A stretch of DNA of 64,000 nucleotides from Polaribacter ponticola. GTDB taxonomy: Bacteria; Bacteroidota; Bacteroidia; Flavobacteriales; Flavobacteriaceae. Position numbers and translations under genes: made by a program. Below, one piece after another: positions 54,643 to 63,933 of this stretch. The notes under the pieces were generated by a model. That model was not told where the DNA came from. It made no database searches and saw only the letters and a list, made by a program, of their open reading frames with translations. The DNA lies in assembly GCF_026191475.2 (NCBI RefSeq), contig NZ_JAOSLC020000003.1:124001-188000 (forward strand). Reading direction: 5' to 3'. Position 1 is the first letter of the stretch, and every line of letters begins with the position of its first letter.

Positions 54643-56211
54643 ATGGATGGAATGATACTTCCCATTATTTTGGGAGTTTTAGCAGGAATTGCAATAGGTT
54701 TTTTAATCTTTAAATCGATGGAAAAATCGAAAGGTAAAAAAATGTTAGATGGAACTAGAAAAGAAGCTGCTACAATATTAAAAGAAGCTAAAATTGATGC
54801 AGAGTCAGTTAAAAAAGAAAAGATTTTACAAGCAAAAGAAAAATTTATAGAGCTAAAATCTGAGCATGAAAAGGTAATTTTATCAAGAGAAAAGAAAATT
54901 TCTGATGTTGAAAAAAGAATTAGAGATAGAGAATCTAAAGTAGCTTCTGAAGTTGATAAAAATAAAAGATTAAATCAATCTTTAGAAAGCAAAGAAAAAG
55001 ATTATAATTTTAAACTAGATTTTTTAGAAAAGAAAGAAGGTGATTTAGATAAAATGCACAAACGTCATGTAGATATGCTAGAGCAAATTTCTGGTTTATC
55101 TGCTGATGAAGCAAAAAAAGAATTAGTAAGTTCTTTAAAGGATGAAGCTAAATCTGAAGCAATGGCTTTTGTTCAAACTTCTGTTGAAGAAGCTAAATTA
55201 ACAGCAGAACAGGAAGCTAGAAAAATTATTTTAGGAACCATACAAAGAGTGGGTGTAGAACAGGCAGTAGAAAACTGTGTTTCTGTTTTTAACTTAGAGT
55301 CTGATGATGTTAAAGGACGTATAATTGGTAGAGAAGGTCGTAATATTAGAGCAATTGAAGCTGCAACAGGAGTAGAAATTATTGTTGATGATACTCCAGA
55401 TGCAATTATTCTTTCTTGTTTTGATCCTATTAGAAGAGAAATTGCACGTTTATCTTTGCATAAATTAGTAACTGATGGTAGAATTCATCCTGCTAGAATT
55501 GAAGAAGTTGTTAAGAAAACAGAGAAACAAATTACACAAGAAATTATTGAAGTAGGAAAAAGAACTGTGATTGATTTAGGAATTCATGGTTTACATCCTG
55601 AGTTAATTAAAACTGTAGGACGTATGAAATATCGTTCTTCTTATGGGCAAAACTTATTACAGCATTCTCGTGAAGTATCTAACCTTTGTGGAATTATGGC
55701 TTCTGAAATGGGCTTAAACGCTAAATTAGCAAAAAGAGCTGGTTTACTACACGATATAGGAAAAGTACCCGAAACAGAAAGCGAACTACCTCATGCTTTA
55801 TTAGGTATGCAATGGGCAGAGAAATATGGAGAAAAAGCAGAAGTTTGTAACGCCATAGGAGCACACCATGATGAAATTGAAATGAAAAGTATGTTATCAC
55901 CAATTGTTCAAGTCTGTGATGCTATTTCAGGAGCAAGACCGGGAGCAAGACGTCAAGTATTAGATTCTTATATTCAACGTTTAAAAGACTTAGAAGAAAT
56001 TGCATTTGGTTTCACAGGAGTGCAAAAGGCTTATGCAATTCAAGCTGGTAGAGAATTACGTGTAATGGTAGAAAGTGGTAAAGTAAACGATACGAAAGCT
56101 GCTGAATTATCATTTAACATTTCTCAGAAAATTCAAAATGATATGACATATCCAGGTCAAGTAAAAGTAACTGTGATAAGAGAAACCAGAGCAGTAAATG
56201 TTGCAAAATAA
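54643..56211 (+). CDS. rny: Ribonuclease Y
   Basis: 522 residues: one N-terminal membrane segment ([20 protein letters not shown]), a long coiled coil (about 30-190), a KH domain with [15 protein letters not shown] (about 225-240), and an HD domain with His370-Asp371 in [10 protein letters not shown] and HHDEIEMKS. RNase Y is a membrane-bound endoribonuclease that begins mRNA decay. It starts 18 bases after the 6S RNA T tract, so it may need read-through or a promoter inside the 6S region. Confidence 0.96.
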   Translation: MDGMILPIILGVLAGIAIGFLIFKSMEKSKGKKMLDGTRKEAATILKEAKIDAESVKKEKILQAKEKFIELKSEHEKVILSREKKISDVEKRIRDRESKVASEVDKNKRLNQSLESKEKDYNFKLDFLEKKEGDLDKMHKRHVDMLEQISGLSADEAKKELVSSLKDEAKSEAMAFVQTSVEEAKLTAEQEARKIILGTIQRVGVEQAVENCVSVFNLESDDVKGRIIGREGRNIRAIEAATGVEIIVDDTPDAIILSCFDPIRREIARLSLHKLVTDGRIHPARIEEVVKKTEKQITQEIIEVGKRTVIDLGIHGLHPELIKTVGRMKYRSSYGQNLLQHSREVSNLCGIMASEMGLNAKLAKRAGLLHDIGKVPETESELPHALLGMQWAEKYGEKAEVCNAIGAHHDEIEMKSMLSPIVQVCDAISGARPGARRQVLDSYIQRLKDLEEIAFGFTGVQKAYAIQAGRELRVMVESGKVNDTKAAELSFNISQKIQNDMTYPGQVKVTVIRETRAVNVAK

Positions 56212-56231
56212 AATATTTGTTTAAAATATAT

Positions 56232-56258
56232 TTAAAAATCCCGCAATTTGTGGGATTT
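56232..56258. terminator. Bidirectional terminator between rny and xerD
   Basis: AAAAATCCCGCA pairs with TGTGGGATTTTT (one G-T), T and A tracts outside, between convergent genes. Confidence 0.88.
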
Positions 56259-56259
56259 T

Positions 56260-57155
56260 TTATTTTCTAGGATGAAATGTTTCTACAACTTCTTTTAAAT
56301 AACTTCTATCTAAATGAACGTAAACTTCTGTAGTTGTTATGCTCTCGTGTCCTAACATTTGCTGAATAACTCTTAAATCGGCTCCATTTTTAAGTAGATG
56401 TGTAGCAAAAGAATGTCTTAAAGTATGTGGACTTATTTTTTTATTTAAATTAATTTTAATTGACAAATTTTTAAGGATTGTAAAAATCATTTGTCTAGTT
56501 AAACTTTTGCCTCTTCTGTTTAAGAACAAAGTATCTTCAAATCCTTTAATTGTGCTTACATGGCATCTAATATCTTTTATATAGAATCTAATATATTTTT
56601 GAGCAATAGAATGAATTGGAATAAAACGTTCTTTATCTCCTTTTCCTGTTACTTTTATAAAACCCTCTTCAAAAAATAAATCAGAAATTTTTAAAGTAAT
56701 TAATTCGCTTACACGCAAACCACAACTATACATAGTTTCTAATATAGTTCTGTTTCTTTCTCCTTGAGAATGACTTAAATCAATAGCAGCTATAAGTTCA
56801 TTAATTTCATTTTCGGATAATGTATCGGGTAATTTTCTTCCAATTTTAGGTGCTTCAATTAAATCGGTAGGATTAGTTTCTCTATAATCTTCAAAAATTA
56901 AATAATCAAAAAACTTCTTAATCCAGAAATTATTCTTGCTTGACTTCTGGGATTAATTTCTTTAGCTATATCATAAATAAATTTTTTTATGATATTGTTA
57001 TCTATTGTAATAGGAGATAATTTAATTTCATTTTCTTTTAAAAATTTAGTAAGTTTTTTTAGATCTCTTGTATAACTATCTATTGTGTTTACAGATAATC
57101 CTCTTTCAATTTTTAAAAATAATTGATAATCAGTAATAGCGTTTAACCATTTCAT
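56260..57155 (-). pseudogene. xerD: Tyrosine recombinase XerD, apparently frameshifted in a T6 run
   Basis: The first frame (MKWLNAITDYQLFLKIERGL ... ISGLRSFLII) stops at 56898. Adding one T to the run of six (minus strand, 56913-56908) gives SFFDYLIFEDYRETNPTDL and continues to a full protein of 298 residues, the normal XerD length. Catalytic residues lie after the break: Arg in CGLRVSEL, Lys in TGKGDKERF, HTLRH, LGHES and Tyr in TEVYVHLDR. XerD resolves chromosome dimers at dif and is nearly always kept, so a miscalled base is more likely than true loss. It is divergent from aroQ, with a small outer-membrane gene between. Confidence 0.8.
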
Positions 57156-57205
57156 AATTAGGTAAGTATGTTATATTCGATAATATTAATTAAAAATAAA
57201 GAATT

Positions 57206-57679
57206 ATGAAAAAATTATTTTTAATGTTAGCTTTTTTAGCTATTGGGTTTTAAACTAGTGTACAAGGCGCTTTTAGTTATGGTGCAAATATAGGAATTCC
57301 TGTAGCAGATGTATCTAATGTAACTTCTTTTAGTTTTGGAGCAAACACAACCTATCTTTATAATTATAAAGAAAAATGGGATTTAGGTTTTGCTTCAAAT
57401 TTGCAGTTTTATACAAGTAAGAATGGTCTTGATGGAGTTACAAACTTAAGTTTAGCAGGAGCTTCTAGATATGATGCTTCCAAAAAAAATGTTTTAGGTT
57501 TTGATCTAGGATGGGCTTTTGAAATAAGTTCTTCTGGAAATTATGGAGGTCTTTATTGGAAGCCAATGGTAGGTTATAATCTAAGTGATAAGAAACTTTT
57601 AACATTATCTTATAATGCAGTAAGAAAAGATAAAATAACCATTGCTAATATTGGTTTTGGAATAATGTTTAACATGTAA
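57206..57679 (+). pseudogene. Small outer-membrane beta-barrel protein with in-frame stop in the signal peptide
   Basis: From ATG 57206 the frame reads MKKLFLMLAFLAIGF and then TAA at 57251-57253. The same frame continues TSVQGAFSYGANIGIPVADV through a clear alternating barrel pattern to GFGIMFNM, about 157 codons in all. The stop sits at the end of the hydrophobic core of the signal peptide, where a single base change would restore the gene. No frameshift is needed, so this differs from the other broken genes. The family is a porin-like or OmpW/OmpX-like small barrel; not further identified. Confidence 0.65.
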
Positions 57680-57701
57680 TTACATTTTATTTATAATTTA
57701 C

Positions 57702-57736
57702 ATTAAAGGAGTGGTTTTAAAAATCGCTCCTTTTTT
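57702..57736 (+). terminator. Terminator after the small barrel gene
   Basis: AAAGGAGTGGTTTT pairs with AAAAATCGCTCCTTT with G-T pairs, then a T tract. Confidence 0.75.
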
Positions 57737-57763
57737 TGTAGAAAATAATTGTATTTTTGATTT

Positions 57764-58177
57764 ATGAAAATAATAATAATTAATGGACCTAATTTAAATC
57801 TTTTAGGAAAACGTGAACCAGAAATTTATGGTTCTCAAACTTTTGAAGAATTTTTTGAAGAACTTAAATTAAAGTTTTCAACTATAGAATTATCTTATTT
57901 TCAATCTAATATTGAAGGAGAGTTGATTGATAAATTACACGGAGTAGGTTTTGATTATGATGGTATCATATTAAACGCTGCTGCTTATACACATACTTCT
58001 GTAGGTATTGGAGATGCAGTAAAAGGGATTAATACTCCTGTTGTAGAATTACATATATCTAATATACATGCCAGAGAAGAATTTAGGCATCATAGTTTTA
58101 TTGCACCAGCTGCAAAGGGAGTTCTTTTTGGTTTTGGTTTAAAAGGCTACGAATTAGCAATTAAAAGTTTTCTTTAA
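57764..58177 (+). CDS. aroQ: 3-dehydroquinate dehydratase, type II
   Basis: 137 residues, the short dodecameric type II enzyme of the shikimate pathway. INGPNLNLLGKREPEIYG carries the catalytic Arg and Tyr region; NAAAYTHTSVGIGDA, VVELHISNIHAREEFRHHS with the catalytic His, and the KGVLFGFGLKGY ending follow the family. A TATTTTTG box lies only five bases before the ATG, so if used the transcript would have almost no leader. Near xerD, a common flavobacterial arrangement. Confidence 0.95.
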   Translation: MKIIIINGPNLNLLGKREPEIYGSQTFEEFFEELKLKFSTIELSYFQSNIEGELIDKLHGVGFDYDGIILNAAAYTHTSVGIGDAVKGINTPVVELHISNIHAREEFRHHSFIAPAAKGVLFGFGLKGYELAIKSFL

Positions 58178-58191
58178 AATGAATATGCTTG

Positions 58192-58662
58192 TTAATTTAG
58201 TTTTAATATCATTTTAATATCTGATCTTTCGTAATGTGAATTTTCTTCCACAGGAATTTCTATAAATCCCATTTTTTTATAAAGATTGATTGCTGGTACT
58301 AAGCTTCTGTGTGAATATAATGTTATACTTTCCCATTTTTTATTTTTAGCAAAATTAATACTAAAATTCATTAATTGTAAGCCAATTTTTAGGCCTTGAT
58401 ATTTTGGTGAAACAGCCATTTTACTCAATTCAAAAAATGTTTTTTGGTTAATTAACGAAACTACACCAACAATTTCATCATTATATTTAGCAAAGAAAAT
58501 ATATCCACCAGGTTCTAAAACATATTTTTTAGGATTACTCAATATCTTTTCATCATAAGGTTCTACGTAAAAATATTTTTTTAACCATTCTACATTTAAA
58601 TTATAAAAATCTTTAGCATATTGTGGTTGATAATCTATAATTTCTAAATTGTTTATTGCCAT
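58192..58662 (-). CDS. GNAT family N-acetyltransferase
   Basis: 156 residues. The acetyl-CoA site is in ELSKMAVSPKYQGLKIGLQLM (Q-x-x-G-x-G/A variant, residues about 75-95), followed by WESITLYSHRSLVPAINLYKKMGF, the GNAT motif B. The substrate cannot be read. It is transcribed away from aroQ's end (convergent). Confidence 0.85.
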   Translation of the reverse strand: MAINNLEIIDYQPQYAKDFYNLNVEWLKKYFYVEPYDEKILSNPKKYVLEPGGYIFFAKYNDEIVGVVSLINQKTFFELSKMAVSPKYQGLKIGLQLMNFSINFAKNKKWESITLYSHRSLVPAINLYKKMGFIEIPVEENSHYERSDIKMILKLN

Positions 58663-58690
58663 ATTATATTTTTATATAATTATAGTTGAA

Positions 58691-58708
58691 TTCCATTTTT
58701 AAATGGAA
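58691..58708. promoter_or_regulatory. Dyad upstream of the GNAT gene
   Basis: Perfect inverted repeat TTCCATTT-TT-AAATGGAA, 29 bases before the GNAT start. May be an operator or leader hairpin. Confidence 0.4.
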
Positions 58709-58724
58709 ATTAATAATATTAAAA

Positions 58725-58764
58725 CTTAACTAAACTAAAATATAAGAACTTTAGTTTAGTTAAG
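58725..58764 (-). terminator. Terminator after ftcD
   Basis: 15-bp perfect arms (58725-58739 and 58750-58764), 10-base loop, TTTT after the stem on the minus strand. Confidence 0.78.
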
Positions 58765-58774
58765 AGTACTAAAA

Positions 58775-60457
58775 TTAAATTTGAGAATTTATAATTCCCA
58801 TCATTTCATCTTCTAATTTTTTTGTATTCTTATAAATTATTTCTGCTTTAGCTAATATATTTTTAGCAAACTCTCTATCTTTAATATCTTTAGCATTAAT
58901 TCTTACGTTAAAATAAGCACCTGTAACTGCAGTTTTAGCACATAAAACTCCAACTCCAGCATCAGAAAGTGAGTTTTGAATTCCTGTTTTCATCATTTCG
59001 ATCATAACTTCTATCGAGTTATATGCAGTTTCCATAACCTTATAAGGTATTTCTGTAGCATATTTCGTTGCATTTTCAATTGCTTCTTTTCTAAGTTCTA
59101 TTTCATCATCATTTGTTTTTGGCATTCTAAATCCATCAATAATTTTATTAAATGCATTAGTGTCTTCATCCACTAGAAATAATAATTCGCTTTTATATTT
59201 CTGACCTTTTTCTGCCCAATCAGAAAAATATTCCCATTTAGAATCCCAACCAGCTTTATGAGCAGATAAATTTGCTACCATTGTTCCTAAAGAAACTCCA
59301 AGAGCACCAACATATGCAGATATACTTCCACCACCTGGAGCCATAGATTCAGAAGCGGTTTCCTCAGCAAAATCTTTTACTGTAAAATCAATAAGTTTTT
59401 TATCAGCGTCAGAATTCATTACATACTCTATAATTCTTTCTTGAGGATTAAATGGTTTTAGATCATCTAAGCCTAATGATTTTATAGCTATTTTTATTTT
59501 TTCACTTTCACTTATACCTAATGAACGTTGCTGTTTAATTAAATAAAAATCTGCAGCATCTAACATTGCGTTTAAGGGTACTAAACCTACTAATTCTGAA
59601 CCAGTAACACGTAACCCACGTTTTGTCGCAGCTAAATCAGTTTCATAAAATGCTTCATGCATCGATGTTATAGTAATGTTTGTTAAGTTATATGATATTT
59701 GTGCAATACCATATTCATCAATAAACCAACCAATTCCTTTTACAGCTTTTAGTTTTCCAGGAATTCTTTCTACCTCACCATTTTTATCTAATACTTTTTT
59801 ACCGTTAATTACTTTTGCTCTTCCGTTTTCTCTAATATCAAAAGCAATAGCGTTTGCTCTTCTTGTAGAAGTAGAATTTAAATTTACATTATAGGCTATT
59901 AAAAAATCTCGAGCAGAAATTGCTGTAACTCCAGAAGTAGTTACTTGTTTATTGTATTCTGTTGGACCAAAATCTGGTTTCCATTTTGGGTTAGATAGCT
60001 TATCTTTTAAACCTTCATATTCACCAGAACGAACAGTGGCTAAGTTTTTACGGTCGTTTGATGTTGCTGCATTTTCATAGAAATATCCAGAAATACCTAA
60101 TTCATTACCAACTCTCTTACCTAGTTTATGTGCAAATTTTGCAGTTTCTTCCATAGAAATATTTGCAATTGGTACTAGAGGACAAACATCTGTAGCTCCA
60201 AAACGTGGATGCTCTCCAGTTTGTTTACTCATGTCTATTAATTCAGAAGCTTTTTTAATTAATCTAAAAGCAGCTTCAATCACATTTTTAGGCTCACCAA
60301 CAAAGGTAATTACTGTTCTGTTAGTTGCTTTACCAGGATCTATATCTAATAGTTTTACACCTTCTACTGTTTTAACAGTATTAGCTATAATATTAATTTT
60401 ATTAATATCTCTTCCTTCACTAATATTAGGAACACATTCTATAATCTGTTTGTTCAT
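58775..60457 (-). CDS. ftcD: Bifunctional glutamate formimidoyltransferase / formimidoyl-THF cyclodeaminase
   Basis: 560 residues, the full fused enzyme of histidine degradation. The formiminotransferase half (1-330) has IIECVPNISEGRD, HPRFGATDVCPLVPI with the catalytic His, and GVTAISARDFLIAYNVNL. The cyclodeaminase half (about 355-560) has SESMAPGGGSISAYVGALG and GVGVLCAKTAVTGAYFNVRIN. It moves a formimino group from formiminoglutamate to tetrahydrofolate and releases ammonia. Other hut genes are not in the window. It has its own terminator. Confidence 0.94.
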   Translation of the reverse strand: MNKQIIECVPNISEGRDINKINIIANTVKTVEGVKLLDIDPGKATNRTVITFVGEPKNVIEAAFRLIKKASELIDMSKQTGEHPRFGATDVCPLVPIANISMEETAKFAHKLGKRVGNELGISGYFYENAATSNDRKNLATVRSGEYEGLKDKLSNPKWKPDFGPTEYNKQVTTSGVTAISARDFLIAYNVNLNSTSTRRANAIAFDIRENGRAKVINGKKVLDKNGEVERIPGKLKAVKGIGWFIDEYGIAQISYNLTNITITSMHEAFYETDLAATKRGLRVTGSELVGLVPLNAMLDAADFYLIKQQRSLGISESEKIKIAIKSLGLDDLKPFNPQERIIEYVMNSDADKKLIDFTVKDFAEETASESMAPGGGSISAYVGALGVSLGTMVANLSAHKAGWDSKWEYFSDWAEKGQKYKSELLFLVDEDTNAFNKIIDGFRMPKTNDDEIELRKEAIENATKYATEIPYKVMETAYNSIEVMIEMMKTGIQNSLSDAGVGVLCAKTAVTGAYFNVRINAKDIKDREFAKNILAKAEIIYKNTKKLEDEMMGIINSQI

Positions 60458-60538
60458 TATCGATCAATTTTATTACCAAATGTAGAATTTTCATCAAAAA
60501 TATACTACTAAAATTATCATAAAAAGAAAATTAATTAA

Positions 60539-61706
60539 CTATTTCAGTTCTTTTGATAAAAAGAGATATCTAACTAGTAAAAGAATTAAGAAAGGAGAAA
60601 TAGAAATAGGAAATAATTGAACTTCAAAAAACCAAAGAATAGGAATTGTTAACATTAATAAGGTCAAAAATTTAAAATACATTTTTAATTTTATTGTTTT
60701 ATTTTTTTTAAAAACCAAAAAAGAAACGAATAAATTTGGCGCAAAAGCCCATAAAAAATTAAAATTGTTTGGAGTAGTGGAGTGGTCTGTAAAAAACCAT
60801 AAAAATAGAACTACAATACCAATAAAACCTGTAGAGAAAAGTAAGGTGAAATCTACCCATTTTGTTACGTTATTATTCTTAAAGTCTTTATATGTAAAGA
60901 AAAGGCCTATTAATGAAATAATGCTAAAAATTAAAAAAGGATTTAGTGTAGAAATTTCTAGTTCTTTTTCTTTATAATTTAAAAGAATATCTTCTCTCTT
61001 TATTAGTGCTGATTTTTGATTTTTAATATATAAATCACTATTTTTGAAAATAGAATACACATAATCAGGTAAATACATGTATTGTTTAAATTCTGCTTTT
61101 TGGTCTAATTTACTTCCTAAAGCTAAATTAATTCCAAAACTCCCCCAAGTATTCCAAGGAATCTCTTTATCCATTAACTGTCTAAAAGATTGATTATTGG
61201 GTGTGTTTTTATCACTAAAAACTACTTTATTTCCAAGTATAGAAGTTGTAATATCTCTTAGTTTAGTAGCGCAATTGTTAAAGTACGGATCGTAAAAGTA
61301 ATTTGCATTTTTGGGATGGGCATTGTTTTCTAAAAAGATAAAAAATTGCTGTCTTTCTAATTGGTTTAAGTTAAGTACTTGTTGTTTTACCCAGCGTTTA
61401 TCTCTATTATAACTTCTTAAAAAGTACTCAAACTTGTATCTTCCTAAGCGATAAAGTAATTTTCCTTTTGTAAAATTAGAATAGAAATTAGGAGCGTTAA
61501 AATCGAACATTCCATAATTATAAATTAAATCTAATTTTATAACAGGGTCTTTAACACGTATTGCAGAATGACCAAAAGCTTCATATAATTCTGCACCAGG
61601 ACCAGCAGTTACAATACTTATTTCTGACTCTTCAGATAATTTTACTTGTGAATTTAAATGAAATGTATGACTAAATAAAAAGAGAATTAGTAAATATTTT
61701 TTTCAT
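60539..61706 (-). pseudogene. Lnb/DUF4105-type lipoprotein N-acyltransferase-like protein, frameshifted at an A7 run by the start codon
   Basis: ATG 61706 is followed by seven A (61703-61697). As read, the frame ends after TNSLFI. With six A it reads MKKYLLILFLFSHTF (signal peptide) and joins the long frame to 60539, 388 residues. The restored N-part has GPGAELYEAFGHSAIRV with the predicted catalytic His, and the intact part has FNNCATKLRDIT with the Cys, the pair seen in DUF4105/Lnb papain-like acyltransferases. Five membrane segments follow (about 210-388). Lnb N-acylates lipoproteins in Bacteroides; the same role here is inference. It lies five bases after the PorV2-like gene. Confidence 0.77.
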
Positions 61707-61711
61707 AAATA

Positions 61712-62782
61712 TTATCTTCTAAAAAAACTATAATCTAAAGTAATAGAAAAAATATTAGAAAATAAAGCATTACCAACACTTCCAATATTTGTTAAAGCAT
61801 AATCCACTTGAATTCCTCTATAATTAAAACCTACACCAAAATTTGGCTGTGTAGATAAAGATTTTGAGTTATCAAATTCTGTAATATATTGAAAATTTCC
61901 AACTCCTAAACGAAGAAAAACTAATTGATCATAATCTAATTGAAACCCTAAAGCAGGGTCTATACTCGCAATTTCTGATGAAAAAATATCGTTTGTTTGT
62001 TCAAAACGAATATTTAAATCTATTTCTGTTTGCAAATTAAAATATCTACCAATTCTAAAGTCTTTAGCAATACCAATTTGTAATTTAGGTTTGGTAATTT
62101 CGGTAGTTTCTGGTAGTTCTTGGTTTTGGCCTGGAATAGCATCTTTAATTTTATTGAATTCATCTTCGTCTATAGCCCAACTATTAAAAGTAGTTGTAAT
62201 GTCTCTAGCCATTAACCCAAATTTCCAGTTATTTCTTTCAAACTGAATACCAGCATCAAGTCCAAACCCCCAAGAAGTTGCAAAATCACCAATAATTCTT
62301 CGAACTACTTTTGCATTAACACCAAACTTTACATCTTTAAAAATTAATTTTCTAGCATAAGCAAAGTTAAATGCATAATCTGCTGCAGAAAATAAACTAA
62401 TTCTATTAAAATCAATATTTCCATTACTATCAATTAAAGAAGTAGTGTTTAAGATATCGTCTACACCAAAACGAATTAAAGAAATACCAATTGCACTATT
62501 TTTGTCTATTGGCATAGCAAAAGCTGCATGATTATAATTTGCAATTCCGGCAAAATAAGAAGCGTGCATTAATGAACCTTGGTAATCTTCTATACCTACT
62601 AAACCAGCAGGATTCCAATAAATAGCATTTACATTATTGGTTGTTGCAACCACAGATTTACTTTTACCAAGAGCAGCAGCATCCACACCAATATTTAAAA
62701 ATTCGTTAGAGTAATTTCTAAAAGCTTGCGCATTTAAAAATAAAGGAAAAGTAATAATAAAAAGTAAAAATCTATATTTCAC
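61712..62782 (-). CDS. PorV/PorQ-family outer-membrane protein (PorV2-like)
   Basis: 356 residues from a GTG start with signal peptide (FLLFIITFPLFLNAQ). The mature start FLNIGVDAAALGKSKSVVATTNNVNAIYWNPAGLVG is the PorV/PorQ family hallmark, followed by a FadL-like barrel with a terminal aromatic strand (SITLDYSFFRR). PorV-type proteins shuttle or anchor T9SS cargo at the outer membrane, which matches the T9SS-tagged giant protein. It is 56 bases downstream of the YheT-type gene and five bases upstream of the Lnb-like gene, so an operon is likely. Confidence 0.85.
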   Translation of the reverse strand: MKYRFLLFIITFPLFLNAQAFRNYSNEFLNIGVDAAALGKSKSVVATTNNVNAIYWNPAGLVGIEDYQGSLMHASYFAGIANYNHAAFAMPIDKNSAIGISLIRFGVDDILNTTSLIDSNGNIDFNRISLFSAADYAFNFAYARKLIFKDVKFGVNAKVVRRIIGDFATSWGFGLDAGIQFERNNWKFGLMARDITTTFNSWAIDEDEFNKIKDAIPGQNQELPETTEITKPKLQIGIAKDFRIGRYFNLQTEIDLNIRFEQTNDIFSSEIASIDPALGFQLDYDQLVFLRLGVGNFQYITEFDNSKSLSTQPNFGVGFNYRGIQVDYALTNIGSVGNALFSNIFSITLDYSFFRR

Positions 62783-62837
62783 AAAAATAAAATTAGTTAT
62801 AACAAATATCTAAAAACCTACTAAAATAACTATGGTT

Positions 62838-63836
62838 TTAACTAGATATTGTTTCTAAAATATCTAATTCTATATTTTCTTTAATAAATCTAGAAATTCT
62901 ATTTTCTACCCATCTGTTTTCTTGTGGCTTAAAAGAAGACATAAAGCCACAATGACCACCAAATTTAGTTTCTTCAAAATAAAAATAATTAGAATTTTCT
63001 GCTTCTTCAAAAGGATAACATTCTTTAGATAAAAAAGTATCATCTTTGGCATTTATAAGAAGGGTGGGTTTATTAATTTTAGAAAGGTAAGGTTTTGCGC
63101 TAGCTTTTGCCCAATAATCCTCAGGACAATCAAAGCCAAAAACCGGTACAGTATATAAGTATTCTAAATGTTTAAATTTTGTAGCTTTAAAAAGTTTGTC
63201 TTTATCTAATTTATATTCTGGAAACTTATGTGCTTTTTCTAAAATCTTGTTTTTCATTGTTTTAAAAAACACTTCCATATATAATTTATTCTTAAATTTA
63301 TCCATTTCAATTTCTGCAGAAGCTATATCTACAGGAACAGATACAGCAATTCCTCCTTTTACTATTGGAGAAATATTTTTACCTTTTTCGCCTAAATATT
63401 TAAGGGTTAAATTGCCACCTAAACTAAAACCTACAATTACTATGTTTTTATAATCGTAGTTTTCTATTAAATGATCTACTATAAAACTTACATCTTCAGT
63501 TTTTCCACTATGGTAAGTTGCTAGTAATAAATTATCTTCTCCGCTACAACCTCTTAAATTTAAGCAAACAGTATCTAAACCTTTACTATTTAAATGTTTT
63601 GTATTTGAAGTCATGTATTTAGATTCTGAACTACCTTCTAAACCATGTATTAGCAAAACTAGCGTATCTGAATTTACAAGAGAAAAATCCAAATCAAAAA
63701 AATCATTATCCCAAGTAGTTACCCTTTTTCTTTGATAGTTAACTTCGTCTTTCATAAATAAAGGCCTATACATTGTATTAAAATGACCATTTCTAAAAGG
63801 CATAGTAGGAGAAAAATTTGAAGTAAAGTTTGGCAT
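62838..63836 (-). CDS. YheT-type alpha/beta hydrolase
   Basis: 332 residues. Nucleophile elbow GFSLGGNLTLKYLG (Ser near residue 145), oxyanion region LIHGLEGSSESKY, Asp in TLLINAKDDTFL and catalytic His in GGHCGFM. These match the YheT/AB-hydrolase family (often named hydrolase of the alpha/beta fold). The substrate is unknown; esters of lipids are possible. First gene of the unit with the PorV2-like and Lnb-like genes. Divergent from pssA. Confidence 0.9.
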   Translation of the reverse strand: MPNFTSNFSPTMPFRNGHFNTMYRPLFMKDEVNYQRKRVTTWDNDFFDLDFSLVNSDTLVLLIHGLEGSSESKYMTSNTKHLNSKGLDTVCLNLRGCSGEDNLLLATYHSGKTEDVSFIVDHLIENYDYKNIVIVGFSLGGNLTLKYLGEKGKNISPIVKGGIAVSVPVDIASAEIEMDKFKNKLYMEVFFKTMKNKILEKAHKFPEYKLDKDKLFKATKFKHLEYLYTVPVFGFDCPEDYWAKASAKPYLSKINKPTLLINAKDDTFLSKECYPFEEAENSNYFYFEETKFGGHCGFMSSFKPQENRWVENRISRFIKENIELDILETISS

Positions 63837-63877
63837 TTGATTTTTATTTTTACAAATATGACAAAAATTAAACTATT

Positions 63878-63911
63878 TTGAAAACTGCCAAATTATGATT
63901 TCTTATTTTTG
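63878..63911 (+). promoter_or_regulatory. Promoter of pssA
   Basis: TTG (63878-63880), 23-base spacer, TATTTTTG (63904-63911); ATG at 63934. Confidence 0.65.
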
Positions 63912-63933
63912 CTTCTAAAATCAAAAAGAAATA

